Shown here in pieces: positions 9,498 to 18,801 of a stretch of DNA of 64,000 nt. The notes below the pieces were generated by a model. That model worked only from the letters and a program-made list of their open reading frames with translations, did no database searches and was not told the DNA's origin. Within the stretch, counting starts at the first letter, position 1. Each line of letters starts with the position of its first letter. Made by a program: the position numbers and the translations under genes. Source of the stretch: an uncultured Glaciecola sp. GTDB taxonomy: Bacteria > Pseudomonadota > Gammaproteobacteria > Enterobacterales > Alteromonadaceae. The DNA lies in the NCBI RefSeq assembly GCF_937770335.1, contig NZ_CALJHY010000015.1, forward strand, positions 79,741 to 143,740. Reading direction: 5' to 3'.

Positions 9498-10508
9498 ATG
9501 GAGAACAAATTTGAGTCAAACACCGCCGTAATTGGTGCCGGTTCATATGGAACTGCCTTAGCGTTTGTATTGGCTCGAAATGGCAATCCAACGGTATTGT
9601 GGGGACGTGATGAAAAACACGTTTCTACAATGCGTAAAACCCGTAGTAATGATAAATACCTACCAGATGCAATATTTCCGGAAGCCCTCGTAGTTTCGTC
9701 TAATCTAAAAGAAGTACTACAAAGCGCCAGAGATATACTTGTTGTTGTTCCTAGTCATGCGTTCAAAGAGAACTTAGAAGCAATCAAGCCATATTTAAAT
9801 CAGCAACATAGATTAATTTGGGCTACTAAAGGTCTTGAACCTGGTACAGGAAGAATCTTGCAAGAGGTCGCCTTAGATATTTTAGGTGATGATATTCCTT
9901 TTGCAGTAGTCTCGGGTCCAACGTTTGCTAAAGAAATGGTTGCGGGACTGCCCACTGCTATAACACTGTCTTCACCTGACGCTGAGCTGTGTGAATCATT
10001 TTCACAAAAACTACATTGTTCTAAAAATTTTCGGGTTTACAAAAACGATGATTTAATTGGTGTTCAATTAGGTGGAGCGGTTAAGAATGTAATTGCAATA
10101 GGCGCTGGTTTAGCTGATGGCTTAGGCTTTGGTGCTAACGCGCGAACGGCTCTAATTACACGCGGACTAGCGGAAATGAGCCGACTTGGCTTGGCCATCG
10201 GGGCAAAACAAGAAACCTTTATGGGCATGGCTGGTCTTGGCGATTTAGTCTTAACTTGTACTGACAATCAATCTAGGAATCGACGCTTTGGTTTAGCTTT
10301 AGGCCAAGGAATGACGGTAGAGGCAGCAATAGAAAGTATTGGCCAAGTCGTTGAAGGATATCGTAACACCGACGAAGTAAGATTGCTTTCACAAGCCAAT
10401 GGCATCGAAATGCCTATTTGCGAGCAAATATACCAAGTACTATATAAAGGTAAGTCAGCTAAAGAAGCTGCTGTCGCATTGCTAAGCCGCGAACAAACCC
10501 AAGAATAG
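9498..10508 (+). CDS. gpsA: NAD(P)+-dependent glycerol-3-phosphate dehydrogenase
   Basis: A 336-residue enzyme that makes sn-glycerol-3-phosphate from dihydroxyacetone phosphate for phospholipid synthesis. The N-terminal Rossmann motif is [12 protein letters not shown], the central signature is GPTFAKEM, and the catalytic lysine region is [22 protein letters not shown] precedes the start by seven bases. In E. coli cysE sits between gpsA and trmL; here trmL follows directly. Confidence 0.95.
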   Translation: MENKFESNTAVIGAGSYGTALAFVLARNGNPTVLWGRDEKHVSTMRKTRSNDKYLPDAIFPEALVVSSNLKEVLQSARDILVVVPSHAFKENLEAIKPYLNQQHRLIWATKGLEPGTGRILQEVALDILGDDIPFAVVSGPTFAKEMVAGLPTAITLSSPDAELCESFSQKLHCSKNFRVYKNDDLIGVQLGGAVKNVIAIGAGLADGLGFGANARTALITRGLAEMSRLGLAIGAKQETFMGMAGLGDLVLTCTDNQSRNRRFGLALGQGMTVEAAIESIGQVVEGYRNTDEVRLLSQANGIEMPICEQIYQVLYKGKSAKEAAVALLSREQTQE

Positions 10509-10547
10509 CCATCAGACTCATATATTAACGTTAGGTAGCATAAATTC

Positions 10548-11021
10548 ATGTTCCATATTGCTCTATTCGAACCGCAAATTGCCCCCAATACTGGTAACGC
10601 TATACGACTATGTTCGAACAATGGATGCCATTTGCATCTAATCGAACCTTTAGGCTTTAGTATGGAAGAAAAGCAACTGAGAAGAGCATCGCTAGATTAC
10701 CGCGACCTTGCTAACGTGACTATTCATAAGAATTATGATGCTTTTTTGCAAGAGATGGGTGACAGAAGAATTTTTGCATTAACTACCAAAGGTTCAATTC
10801 CACATGACCAACCCACCTATCAAGCAGGTGACGTGCTTCTATTTGGTTCTGAAACCTCTGGATTACCCGACGAAATCCGTAACGCTTTTGCTCCAGGTCA
10901 GCGAATTAGGATACCCATGTTAGCTAACGCTCGCAGCCTAAATCTGTCCAATTCAATCGCTATTGTAAGTTATGAAGCATGGCGTCAACTTGGTTTTAGT
11001 ATGCCTACTATAGAGTCGTAG
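10548..11021 (+). CDS. trmL: tRNA (cytidine(34)-2'-O)-methyltransferase TrmL
   Basis: A 157-residue SPOUT methyltransferase that modifies the wobble base of leucine tRNAs. It shows the trefoil-knot signatures: [16 protein letters not shown] at the N terminus, [11 protein letters not shown] (about residues 99-109) and the C-terminal [19 protein letters not shown] that binds S-adenosylmethionine. Length is normal for the family (E. coli YibK). It is the last plus-strand gene before the convergent pldB. Confidence 0.94.
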   Translation: MFHIALFEPQIAPNTGNAIRLCSNNGCHLHLIEPLGFSMEEKQLRRASLDYRDLANVTIHKNYDAFLQEMGDRRIFALTTKGSIPHDQPTYQAGDVLLFGSETSGLPDEIRNAFAPGQRIRIPMLANARSLNLSNSIAIVSYEAWRQLGFSMPTIES

Positions 11022-11124
11022 ACGACTACTTCATCCCAATAACAGCTGACGTCTTCTTTTTATGGAATGCGGTTTTTATTTACGTTCTACAAAAAGCACC
11101 CTCAATAATATTAAATCAGTTACA

Positions 11125-12153
11125 TCAAGGTGTTGATAAATAGGTTAAAATCTTGGTTAAGGCCGGCACCCTAAATTTGTCTTTTTCAAAAATCAATTCA
11201 TGCAACGCCTCTGGGATTAGTATTGATTCGCAGCGCTTAATATCACTAATTACTTGCTCTATAGCTTCGTTTGCTACAACGGTATCGGCGCCAGAATAGA
11301 CAATAAGGCAAGGAACACTAATTTTACTCGCTTGTTCTCGTATTTCCTGCATTGCGACTAACGATGCGTAAATCCACTCATAAGTAGCACCACCTAATTG
11401 TAACTCAGGCTGCTGTGCATATGTTTTACGAAAAATATCATACCTAACCTGACTACTCATCAAACGGTTTTTATAAAACGCAGTGGGTATGTAGTCAGTA
11501 TGACCAAAGAAATAACTCGTCTTTCTACCTCGGAGCTTATTATAAATAACGCCAAATCGAACTAACATAGTCGCGATCAAAGATGGAATTGGAGTCGGAA
11601 TCCCGAACATTGGCGAACAAAAAACAGCTTTGGAAAATAAGGTGGGCTGCGACTTTACGAGTAGCGCTCCAATTGCGCTACCCATCGAATGACAGAGCAG
11701 ATGCAAAGGCGGATATGCTTGTTCAGGTATGCCGCTATTATTACTAGACTTGTTTTGTTTTACTTTTGTGTACTTTTCGTAAAGCATCGGGACTAAAACA
11801 TCGCCGATTATACTTTTAAAATCGGTAACATACTGGTTAAAATCAGTGATATACCCAAGCTGAGGATTCTCTTTAAGCCTGGCGGAAAGTCCTTGACCAC
11901 GGTGGTCATGAATAAATACCGAATGGCCATTTTGGTATAAATCATAAATGAGTTCAGCGTATTTGGCTGCAGATTCAGCGCGACCCGAAGAGATAACGAT
12001 TATTGATATTGCTTCTTGGTGATGAGCATATCTATAGTGCAGCGAAGTACCGTCGTCCAGCTTCCAAAATCCAGATATCATGCTATTTTCAAACCAAGGC
12101 TTGATAAGGGTATCAAACTTTTCGGGTAATTCGGTTTCTTTGGTTAACTGCAT
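11125..12153 (-). CDS. pldB: lysophospholipase L2-like alpha/beta hydrolase
   Basis: A 342-residue alpha/beta hydrolase with the PldB pattern: HDHRGQGLSAR (about residues 82-92), nucleophile elbow CHSMG (about 154-158) and a C-terminal acid-histidine pair with the histidine in EALHELIFEK. PldB enzymes hydrolyse lysophospholipids at the inner membrane. The start at 12153 lies eight bases after the cpxA stop, so this gene appears to be the third gene of the cpxR-cpxA transcript, an arrangement that suggests a link between envelope stress and phospholipid repair. That link is inference. Confidence 0.85.
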   Translation of the reverse strand: MQLTKETELPEKFDTLIKPWFENSMISGFWKLDDGTSLHYRYAHHQEAISIIVISSGRAESAAKYAELIYDLYQNGHSVFIHDHRGQGLSARLKENPQLGYITDFNQYVTDFKSIIGDVLVPMLYEKYTKVKQNKSSNNSGIPEQAYPPLHLLCHSMGSAIGALLVKSQPTLFSKAVFCSPMFGIPTPIPSLIATMLVRFGVIYNKLRGRKTSYFFGHTDYIPTAFYKNRLMSSQVRYDIFRKTYAQQPELQLGGATYEWIYASLVAMQEIREQASKISVPCLIVYSGADTVVANEAIEQVISDIKRCESILIPEALHELIFEKDKFRVPALTKILTYLSTP

Positions 12154-12160
12154 TTAATCG

Positions 12161-13669
12161 CTATGTTGGTTTGCTGGAAATAGGTAACCGTATTATCACT
12201 GATAAGCCCGTTAAAGGCGATTTTTCTTCGAAACTTCTTTCACACTTCACCTTACTAGCTTGACTACTATCTTTGTCAAAACACGCTTGAGCATGACATG
12301 CAGAAGCATAAAGACTGCCGCCATGCATTTCAATCGCAGCTTTAGCGATAGATAAACCGAGCCCAACTCCTTTGCTTACTTCATGCACTTGATAGCTGCC
12401 GCGAAAGAATGGGTCAAACACGGTGTTTAATTCGGTAGCAGACATACCTGCTCCGTCATCATTAACTACAATCTCAACAACGTCTGTAGTCAAACCGCTG
12501 GATACAATATCAACTGTACAACTTACTTCTTTTACTGAAAAACGAATGGCATTACGGATGATATTTTCAATCGCACTAATAAGTAATGGCATGTCGGCGT
12601 TAATACTAATATCCGGAATAATTCCTACAACGAGTGATTTATTCATTGCGTCAGCCTCAAAACGTGCATCTTGCAATACATCATTTAAAAGCTTACCCAG
12701 TGAAATTTCTTGCAGCTCAATTCGTTGCTGAGAGGTATTTATTTTAGCCAGAGTCAGCACTTGCCCAATCATCTGATCCATCTTAATAATTTCATCTTCA
12801 ATTCGTGACAAGTGCTTAGTGTCTAAATTACTTAGCACACCATCAGGTTGAGTATTGATCTGGTCCTCTAATAAGGCAACGGCTAACTGCAGACGGGTTA
12901 GGGGTGTGCGTAGTTCATGCGATACATTTGCCATCAGTTGCTTTTGACTGTCGATCAGGCTTTGCAGACGACTCGCCATCGTATTAAAATCCTCAGCTAA
13001 ATTGCCCACTTCATCTTTTCTATTCTCAAGGCCCTCAATACGAGTCGTCAAATCGCCTTTAGCCCAGCGGTTACTAGCTAAACGCAAAGTGCCCAAGGGT
13101 TTTGTGATACTTAGCACCAACCCAAAGCAAAATATAGTGCTGAGCAAAATAGCTAACACCAAGCCAGCAATCGCTACTTTAGAACGAGACATCACATTTC
13201 TTTCAGATCGCAATAGTAAACGCCCAATAAAGGTGCTGTATTCTGAGGTATTGAAGACCAATTCATAAGGACCAACAAACTCCATATTATTGAGCCTTAT
13301 AAGTAACGGGTTATCGCTTTCGACAAGCCCGTTTAATTCATCTATATTACGAGATAGCGGGGTCGGAAAACTAGTATGACGCTGACCGGTATTGCGATTA
13401 ATAGCCACTATATGAAGTCCATTGCGCTGCCCTAACCTGCGCAATGATTGATTTAAATTATTACTCCGCTCGACTACTCTGGTTAACCGCTGCATCGTTA
13501 GCGCTATCTCAGACTCTTGCTTCTGGCTTACTGCATTTACTTCCAAGACGTCAGTCAATTGCTTTGCTAAGAAAAATGAACTCAATACAATGACTAATAA
13601 AGCAGTCCAAAACCAAATAAAAACGCGCCCAAATAATGAATTGAAAGGATTAACCTTGGACAATTTCAT
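12161..13669 (-). CDS. cpxA: CpxA-like sensor histidine kinase
   Basis: A 502-residue inner-membrane kinase: helix 1 (about 14-34), periplasmic sensor domain (about 35-165), helix 2 (about 167-190), HAMP linker with PLGTLR (about 190-243), dimerisation domain with the phospho-accepting histidine in NVSHELRTPLTR (about 251), then an ATPase domain with N, G1 (DDGAG) and G2 (GVGLGLSIA) boxes. Its ATG overlaps the cpxR stop codon by one base (TAATG), so translation is coupled. The Cpx assignment rests on this pairing and on the Spy/CpxP-like gene divergent from cpxR. Confidence 0.88.
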   Translation of the reverse strand: MKLSKVNPFNSLFGRVFIWFWTALLVIVLSSFFLAKQLTDVLEVNAVSQKQESEIALTMQRLTRVVERSNNLNQSLRRLGQRNGLHIVAINRNTGQRHTSFPTPLSRNIDELNGLVESDNPLLIRLNNMEFVGPYELVFNTSEYSTFIGRLLLRSERNVMSRSKVAIAGLVLAILLSTIFCFGLVLSITKPLGTLRLASNRWAKGDLTTRIEGLENRKDEVGNLAEDFNTMASRLQSLIDSQKQLMANVSHELRTPLTRLQLAVALLEDQINTQPDGVLSNLDTKHLSRIEDEIIKMDQMIGQVLTLAKINTSQQRIELQEISLGKLLNDVLQDARFEADAMNKSLVVGIIPDISINADMPLLISAIENIIRNAIRFSVKEVSCTVDIVSSGLTTDVVEIVVNDDGAGMSATELNTVFDPFFRGSYQVHEVSKGVGLGLSIAKAAIEMHGGSLYASACHAQACFDKDSSQASKVKCERSFEEKSPLTGLSVIIRLPISSKPT

Positions 13670-14355
13670 TACACTTTACTCTTAAATATATAACCTGACC
13701 CACGCATTGTTTTAATTACGTTTTCAATCCCTTGTTGTGATAGCTTTTTGCGAACATTACTCACATGCATATCTACGCTACGATCAAACGCACTGAGCCT
13801 GCGCCCTAGCACATCTTGACTCAACTTTTCCTTACTTAGCAAGTGCCCTGCATGCCTCATCAATAAGACGAGGAGCTGAAATTCGGTATTGGTTAGATCT
13901 AGCTCATGTGCACCTATCATCGCTCTTTGGCTAGCTTCTTCAATTTTGATCCCGTGAAACTGTAGGTTTTGAACTTGATTAAATAGACTGAGATCATCCA
14001 GCCGACGCGTAAGCGCCTTTATTCGAGCAAGCAGTTCTCGATGATTAAATGGTTTAGCAATATAGTCATCAGCACCCAGCTCTAAACCTAGTATGCGATC
14101 GTAGTCTTCACCCTTTGCGGTTAACATTATGACAGGCACAACGGAAAAAGTGCGAATTTGCTTGAGGGTTTCAAAACCATCTAAGACTGGCATCATAACG
14201 TCAAGTAGGACAACATCGAAATGTAGCTCTCGTACCTTGACAATTGCCGACACCGGGTTATTTTCGACATCCACCGTAAATCCATTTAGCTGCAAATATT
14301 CCGCTAACATTTGCGTCAATGCTACATCATCGTCAATTATTAATACGTGATACAT
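13669..14355 (-). CDS. cpxR: CpxR-like OmpR-family response regulator
   Basis: A 228-residue regulator with a receiver domain (acidic triad plus phospho-acceptor D52 in LLDVMMP, and the switch lysine in YIAKPFNHREL) and a C-terminal winged helix (about residues 130-226, ending VIKTMRGSGYIF). It should control envelope-stress genes with CpxA. AAGG lies seven bases before the ATG. It is divergently oriented from a Spy/CpxP-like gene, and a candidate CpxR box in between could serve both promoters. Confidence 0.9.
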   Translation of the reverse strand: MYHVLIIDDDVALTQMLAEYLQLNGFTVDVENNPVSAIVKVRELHFDVVLLDVMMPVLDGFETLKQIRTFSVVPVIMLTAKGEDYDRILGLELGADDYIAKPFNHRELLARIKALTRRLDDLSLFNQVQNLQFHGIKIEEASQRAMIGAHELDLTNTEFQLLVLLMRHAGHLLSKEKLSQDVLGRRLSAFDRSVDMHVSNVRKKLSQQGIENVIKTMRGSGYIFKSKV

Positions 14356-14507
14356 GTATTCGCCTTAAAGCTTGGTTTACCGCTAATAAAAGTGCTAATA
14401 ACACTATTGAGCTAAGCATAGAAAATAAAATGCCTGGTTTCGAATGAGACCGCCATAAGGACCCTGCAGCCCTATCATAAGTTAATTCGGGCCAAAGCTC
14501 AGAAACC

Positions 14508-14523
14508 TTTACACAAGCTTTAC
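14508..14523. promoter_or_regulatory. candidate CpxR box
   Basis: Two copies of TTTAC start 11 bases apart (14508-14512 and 14519-14523), which on the minus strand reads GTAAA-N6-GTAAA. The E. coli CpxR consensus is GTAAA repeats separated by about five bases. The site lies in the divergent region between cpxR and the Spy/CpxP-like gene, where such a box is expected. Confidence 0.5.
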
Positions 14524-14622
14524 ATTCGGTTGGCGTTTCTTTGCATTCACCAAGCTATTATTTATCTCGACATTTTATATAAACCCAATATATATCGTTA
14601 TATTAATCCGAGAGGAATGAAA

Positions 14623-15435
14623 ATGAAAAAGTTATTAATCAGTTTAAGCGTAGCCAGCTTATTAAGTATTAGCGCATATTCAATAAATGCACACGAAAGA
14701 GATCAGCATGACGACAATCAACGTGAGTTAATGGCAAGCCTTTCTTTAACACAGCATCAAAAAGAAGATATTCAACAAATACACTTACAAACAAAACAAG
14801 ATCTAGGTATTTACCACGCAGAACAAAAGCAATTCCGTGACAGTATGCATACACTTATGCAAGCAGATATATGGGATGAGATGGCGGTTACAAACGCAAT
14901 AGAACAGCAAATGGAACTCACATTGCAATCAAGGCTGATCAGAGCCAAAAGCAAACACAAAGTATTCAACCAATTAACTGAGGAACAGCAAGCGCAATTC
15001 ATCATTAGTCGTCACGCTATGAAAATCAAAAAAGGCAATCAGAGAACTCAAAAACCTGAAAGAAAAATGCAGCGTCTAGTTAAAGCCCTGGATCTTAACA
15101 GCGACCAGCAAGCTCAGTTACTGGTGATGACGACTAGCGATAAAGCTCAACGAACAGCGAACAAAGAGCAGCTAAGAAACGTGAAAGTGGAACTCGCTAA
15201 TATTGTTCGCGCTAAACAATTTGATGATAACGCGTGGTTGGCGGTGCATGCTCAGAATAAGGAACAGAAGCTTCATATGGCCGTAAATAAAGCAAAGTCA
15301 CGATTTGATATGTTAAACATATTGAACGCAGAACAACGCGATAAGTTTGAAAGAATCATAAAAAAATCTAACCGCGGAAATAGAAATAAAAAAAGCGGTA
15401 AATATTTCAATGAAGAGCAACATTTATCAAGCTAA
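14623..15435 (+). CDS. double-length Spy/CpxP-like periplasmic protein
   Basis: A 270-residue exported protein with a clear signal peptide (MKKLLISLSVASLLSISAYS, cleavage near INA-HER). The mature part has two LTxxQ-type units: LSLTQHQ and LTEEQQ in the first half, LDLNSDQ and LNAEQR in the second, each pair bracketing about 80-100 helical, charged residues. Spy and CpxP are about 160 residues with one such pair and work as dimers, so this looks like a fused tandem copy. AGAGGA six bases before 14623 fixes this start; the longer reading frame from 14530 has no signal peptide. It is divergent from cpxRA. Confidence 0.75.
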   Translation: MKKLLISLSVASLLSISAYSINAHERDQHDDNQRELMASLSLTQHQKEDIQQIHLQTKQDLGIYHAEQKQFRDSMHTLMQADIWDEMAVTNAIEQQMELTLQSRLIRAKSKHKVFNQLTEEQQAQFIISRHAMKIKKGNQRTQKPERKMQRLVKALDLNSDQQAQLLVMTTSDKAQRTANKEQLRNVKVELANIVRAKQFDDNAWLAVHAQNKEQKLHMAVNKAKSRFDMLNILNAEQRDKFERIIKKSNRGNRNKKSGKYFNEEQHLSS

Positions 15436-15603
15436 GGATTCAAAAATAAAGGCTAAGTGGCGCAACAAACGTCCTTAGTCTCAATTTGTATTATGGATAA
15501 TAGCGCCATTTAAAATAAAACGCGTTCTCGGTTAAGAAAAACAATACCTAAAATAGTATTTCTATTCTAATAAAACCTAAAAAACCAGATGAAACACAAA
15601 AAA

Positions 15604-15642
15604 ACTAATTATTTATACATTTATATTGAATAAATATTCAAT
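15604..15642. promoter_or_regulatory. tandem ARG boxes (ArgR operator) ahead of argC
   Basis: The downstream box at 15625-15642 reads ATTGAATAAATATTCAAT, close to the ArgR consensus TNTGAATWWWWATTCANW. Three bases upstream lies a weaker 18-base box (15604-15621, about 10 of 14 specified positions by eye). Pairs of 18-bp boxes three bases apart are the usual ArgR operator layout, so arginine-ArgR repression of the arg cluster is expected. Confidence 0.75.
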
Positions 15643-15839
15643 ATTCATTACTATCTGAACAATACAACTCAACGCAGATTTTGTGCATGAGACTAAATAC
15701 CGACTGAGTTTTTAAGTGATTAATTTTATTATCAAATTTCTAGTAATAATGCCATTAGCATCTCTCCCCCTCTTCCTTTACTACGATAAAGTGTTACGAC
15801 GACATGATTTCGATATTGTGGTTTAATAAAACATAACAT

Positions 15840-15887
15840 TTTCACTCTTAACGCGGCCAACACTGTTCTGTTGCGCTAAGAGTGAAA
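15840..15887 (+). promoter_or_regulatory. strong hairpin in the argC leader
   Basis: Arms 15840-15854 and 15873-15887 pair over 15 positions with one A-C mismatch (TTCACTCTTAACGC against GCGCTAAGAGTGAA), enclosing an 18-base loop. The base of the stem is about 30 bases before the argC ATG. No T-run follows, so a simple terminator is unlikely; mRNA protection, processing or control of ribosome access are possible. Confidence 0.65.
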
Positions 15888-15917
15888 GGGATTTTATATT
15901 TAAGAAAAGACACTATT

Positions 15918-16931
15918 ATGATTTCGACTTGTATTATCGGCGCCAGTGGTTACACCGGTGCGGAACTAATAAAAATAATTATTAAACACCCAATGTTTTC
16001 ACTGGACGCTTGTTATGTGTCTAGTGGCAGCATTGACTGTGATAAGCCAATTGGCTCAATTCACCCAAAACTGTTTGGTCAAACAGATCTAGTGACTATC
16101 GCCCTAAAGCAAGATAATTTGGGTGACATGGCGGATAAATTTGATGCTATCTTTTTAGCTACGCCGCACGAAGCTAGCCATGATTGGTCGCAAGAGTTGA
16201 GCGGAAAAAAGGCTAAAATATTTGATTTATCTGGTGCATTCAGGCTTCAAGACACACACGTATTTGAGGCCTTCTATGGTTTCAAACATGAGCATACCGA
16301 CATACTCAGAGGTGCGGTATACGGATTAGCAGAGTGGAACGCTGATGCAATTAAAACCGCTAATTTTGTAGCCGTACCAGGTTGTTATCCGACTGCATCT
16401 TTGCTAGCAATAAAACCAATAACAGAGGCCGGATTTCTTGACCCAAGTGTAAGGCCTATTATTAACGCAATCTCGGGCGTTAGTGGCGCTGGCCGAAAGC
16501 CTTCTATGACAACTAGTTATTATGAAGTGAGCTTACAAGCCTATGGTGTGTTGGGACACCGTCATACACCAGAAATAGAAGATTATTGTGGCACTCAAGT
16601 TATCTTCACACCTCACCTTGGTCAGTTCAAAAGAGGAATTTTAGCGACCGTTACTATGCGAATACGTGAAGGCGTGAATGCAGCAGATGTAAAACAGAGG
16701 TTCCAACAAGCTTATGCAACTCAACCGATGGTTCGTTTACGTGATTCATGGCCTAAAATTGACGATGTTGCAAATACCACATTTTGTGACATTTACTGGA
16801 AATTCGATGAAGATAGCCGTTATTTAATAGTAAGTTCAGCTATAGACAATTTATTAAAAGGCGCAGCGTCGCAAGCAATTCAATGTGCAAATTTGGTATT
16901 TGATCAGCCAACAGAAACTGGATTATTGTAA
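15918..16931 (+). CDS. argC: N-acetyl-gamma-glutamyl-phosphate reductase
   Basis: A 337-residue NADPH-dependent enzyme for the third step of arginine synthesis. The N terminus is the Rossmann motif CIIGASGYTGAELI and the catalytic cysteine is in VPGCYPTASLL. An in-frame GTG at 15882 would add 12 residues, but it falls inside the leader hairpin and lacks family support, so the ATG at 15918 is chosen. First gene of argC-B-F-G-H-A, with ArgR boxes upstream. Confidence 0.95.
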   Translation: MISTCIIGASGYTGAELIKIIIKHPMFSLDACYVSSGSIDCDKPIGSIHPKLFGQTDLVTIALKQDNLGDMADKFDAIFLATPHEASHDWSQELSGKKAKIFDLSGAFRLQDTHVFEAFYGFKHEHTDILRGAVYGLAEWNADAIKTANFVAVPGCYPTASLLAIKPITEAGFLDPSVRPIINAISGVSGAGRKPSMTTSYYEVSLQAYGVLGHRHTPEIEDYCGTQVIFTPHLGQFKRGILATVTMRIREGVNAADVKQRFQQAYATQPMVRLRDSWPKIDDVANTTFCDIYWKFDEDSRYLIVSSAIDNLLKGAASQAIQCANLVFDQPTETGLL

Positions 16932-16933
16932 AC

Positions 16934-17749
16934 ATGGACAACACTGTAAAATTAGCTAAACACCATATAAGTAATATTGTATTAAAAGTCGGCGGAAACT
17001 TTTTTGAAGACGAACAAGCACAAGCTAGTTTTTTTGCTTCTGTTGCGACGCTTAAAAATCAAGGCCACAATGTTGCTATAGTCCATGGCGGTGGTTCACA
17101 ATTACAAACTCAACTAACAGCACTTGGTTTTAAAAGTGAAAAACATGAAGGATTACGTATCTCCCCAGATGAGCAGATGCCAGCTGTCACAGGTGTCTTG
17201 GCGGGTACACTAAATAAAAAAATGGTATGTTTAGCGGCAAAAGCAGGGCTAACAGGTGTTGGTATTTCGTTAGCTGATGGCAATTTAGCCGTGTGCGATG
17301 AAGTTTCACCTATATTAGGTGCCGTTGGATATCCACATCCGCGCAGTGCCAAATTATTACATCAGCTTATGCATGCCAATCTAACCCCTATAGTATGCTC
17401 CATTGGTCGTGATCTAAATGGTCGCTTATATAATGTTAACGCAGACCAAGCCGCTACCTGTATATCATCATTGTTATATGCTGATTTGTATCTATTATCA
17501 GACGTCAGCGGCGTATTAGACGAAAACAAGCAATTGATCGCACATTTGGATAACAATAGGATAGCCCATTTGATTCATGCCGGTGTGATTACTGACGGCA
17601 TGATAGTCAAAGTAAAAGCAGCTCAAGAAGCATCGAAGACGCTTGGAAAAGCAGTTAGGATCGGCAGCTGGAATGACGTAGGAATACTGGTCAGCGACCC
17701 CCTGAAGAATATGGGTACAACCATCGCTTCGACCACTATTTCAGCCTAG
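16934..17749 (+). CDS. argB: acetylglutamate kinase
   Basis: A 271-residue amino-acid kinase that phosphorylates N-acetylglutamate, the second step of arginine synthesis. Visible motifs are the ATP/substrate loops VLKVGGNFF and IVHGGGSQLQ, and the late ADGMIVKVKAA-type segment (TDGMIVKVKAAQEA). The ATG is two bases after the argC stop, indicating translational coupling. Confidence 0.95.
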   Translation: MDNTVKLAKHHISNIVLKVGGNFFEDEQAQASFFASVATLKNQGHNVAIVHGGGSQLQTQLTALGFKSEKHEGLRISPDEQMPAVTGVLAGTLNKKMVCLAAKAGLTGVGISLADGNLAVCDEVSPILGAVGYPHPRSAKLLHQLMHANLTPIVCSIGRDLNGRLYNVNADQAATCISSLLYADLYLLSDVSGVLDENKQLIAHLDNNRIAHLIHAGVITDGMIVKVKAAQEASKTLGKAVRIGSWNDVGILVSDPLKNMGTTIASTTISA

Positions 17750-17787
17750 TAAAGAATAAAAAACCCAAAAAGTAGAAGGAATAAGAG

Positions 17788-18708
17788 ATGCAGGACTTAC
17801 TCAGCTTTAGAGATTGGAACTCAACTTCAATGAATTCGTTGTTGAAGCTTGCTTTAGAGCTAAAACAAACCCCTGAAAAATTTGGTAAACCATTAGATGG
17901 CAAATCGATTGTTGCGATTTTTGAAAAGCCTTCCCTACGCACTCGAGTCAGCTTTGATATTGGCATTAATAAGTTAGGCGGACACATGGTTTATGTCGAC
18001 AGCCAAGGTTCCCCGCTAAAAGATAGGGAAGACCCAATTGATGTCGGCGCAAACCTCGCTTGCTGGGCCGACGCCATTGTGTCGAGAGTGTATGAGCATA
18101 AAACATTAGTTGACCTTGCCGCAGGAGCAGACATTCCCGTCATTAATGCTTTATGTGACTTATATCACCCTTGCCAAGCGTTAGCTGATTATTTGGCTAT
18201 GTTTGAGAAGTTAGGTGATGTAAAAGGTAAAACGATGGCCTATATTGGTGACGGCAATAATGTGACCCATTCATTACTCATTGTGGGTGCATTATTGGGT
18301 TGTCACCAAACTGTGATTACGCCAAGAGGCTTCGAAATAAACGCTAAAATCGCCAAACATGCAGCTAAATTAGCATATGAGAACAATGTCAGGCTAACTA
18401 TTGCAAATGATATAGGCGAATTGGGCCAAGCGGATATTCTTTATACAGACACATGGCTTTCAATGGGCGACAATACGCCCTTAGCAGAAATCAAAGAAAA
18501 GTTTGCATCGTATCAGGTGAATGAAGCATTAATGCGGAAATCGGGCGCAAGTTATGTAATGCATTGTCAGCCCGCTCACCGTGATTTAGAAATTACCGGT
18601 AGCTTAATGGACAGCGACCAATCACTGCTGATGTTACAAGCTGAAAACCGCATGCATGCGCAAAACGCAATTTTGGCCATGCTCGTGGGTAATGTCACAT
18701 TAGATTGA
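17788..18708 (+). CDS. argF: ornithine carbamoyltransferase
   Basis: A 306-residue enzyme forming citrulline from ornithine and carbamoyl phosphate. The carbamoyl-phosphate site KPSLRTRVSF (SxRTR), the HPCQALADY motif and the ornithine-site MHCQPAHRD (HCxP) are present. Length matches the anabolic enzyme. It follows argB by 38 bases. Confidence 0.95.
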   Translation: MQDLLSFRDWNSTSMNSLLKLALELKQTPEKFGKPLDGKSIVAIFEKPSLRTRVSFDIGINKLGGHMVYVDSQGSPLKDREDPIDVGANLACWADAIVSRVYEHKTLVDLAAGADIPVINALCDLYHPCQALADYLAMFEKLGDVKGKTMAYIGDGNNVTHSLLIVGALLGCHQTVITPRGFEINAKIAKHAAKLAYENNVRLTIANDIGELGQADILYTDTWLSMGDNTPLAEIKEKFASYQVNEALMRKSGASYVMHCQPAHRDLEITGSLMDSDQSLLMLQAENRMHAQNAILAMLVGNVTLD

Positions 18709-18801
18709 TCTTACCAATCATACTAAATTAGCAAATACGACTACCTATTTTATACAGCGGATCGAATAACCATCGGTCTATCAGTAACTAAGGATTTAAG
18801 A

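Larger units (their letters stand above)
15436..15917. other. long intergenic region: argC promoter and leader
   Basis: About 480 AT-rich bases without a credible gene. It contains tandem ARG boxes (15604-15642) about 275 bases ahead of argC and a strong hairpin (15840-15887) just ahead of the argC start; both are listed separately. A weak imperfect hairpin without a good T-run follows the Spy-like gene near 15455-15480. No sigma-70 promoter could be picked with confidence. Confidence 0.6.

Noticed and set aside
11125..12153. Cysteine in the first position of the hydrolase elbow (CHSMG) as a possible oddity
   Set aside because: The PldB family tolerates other small residues there, so it is not unusual.
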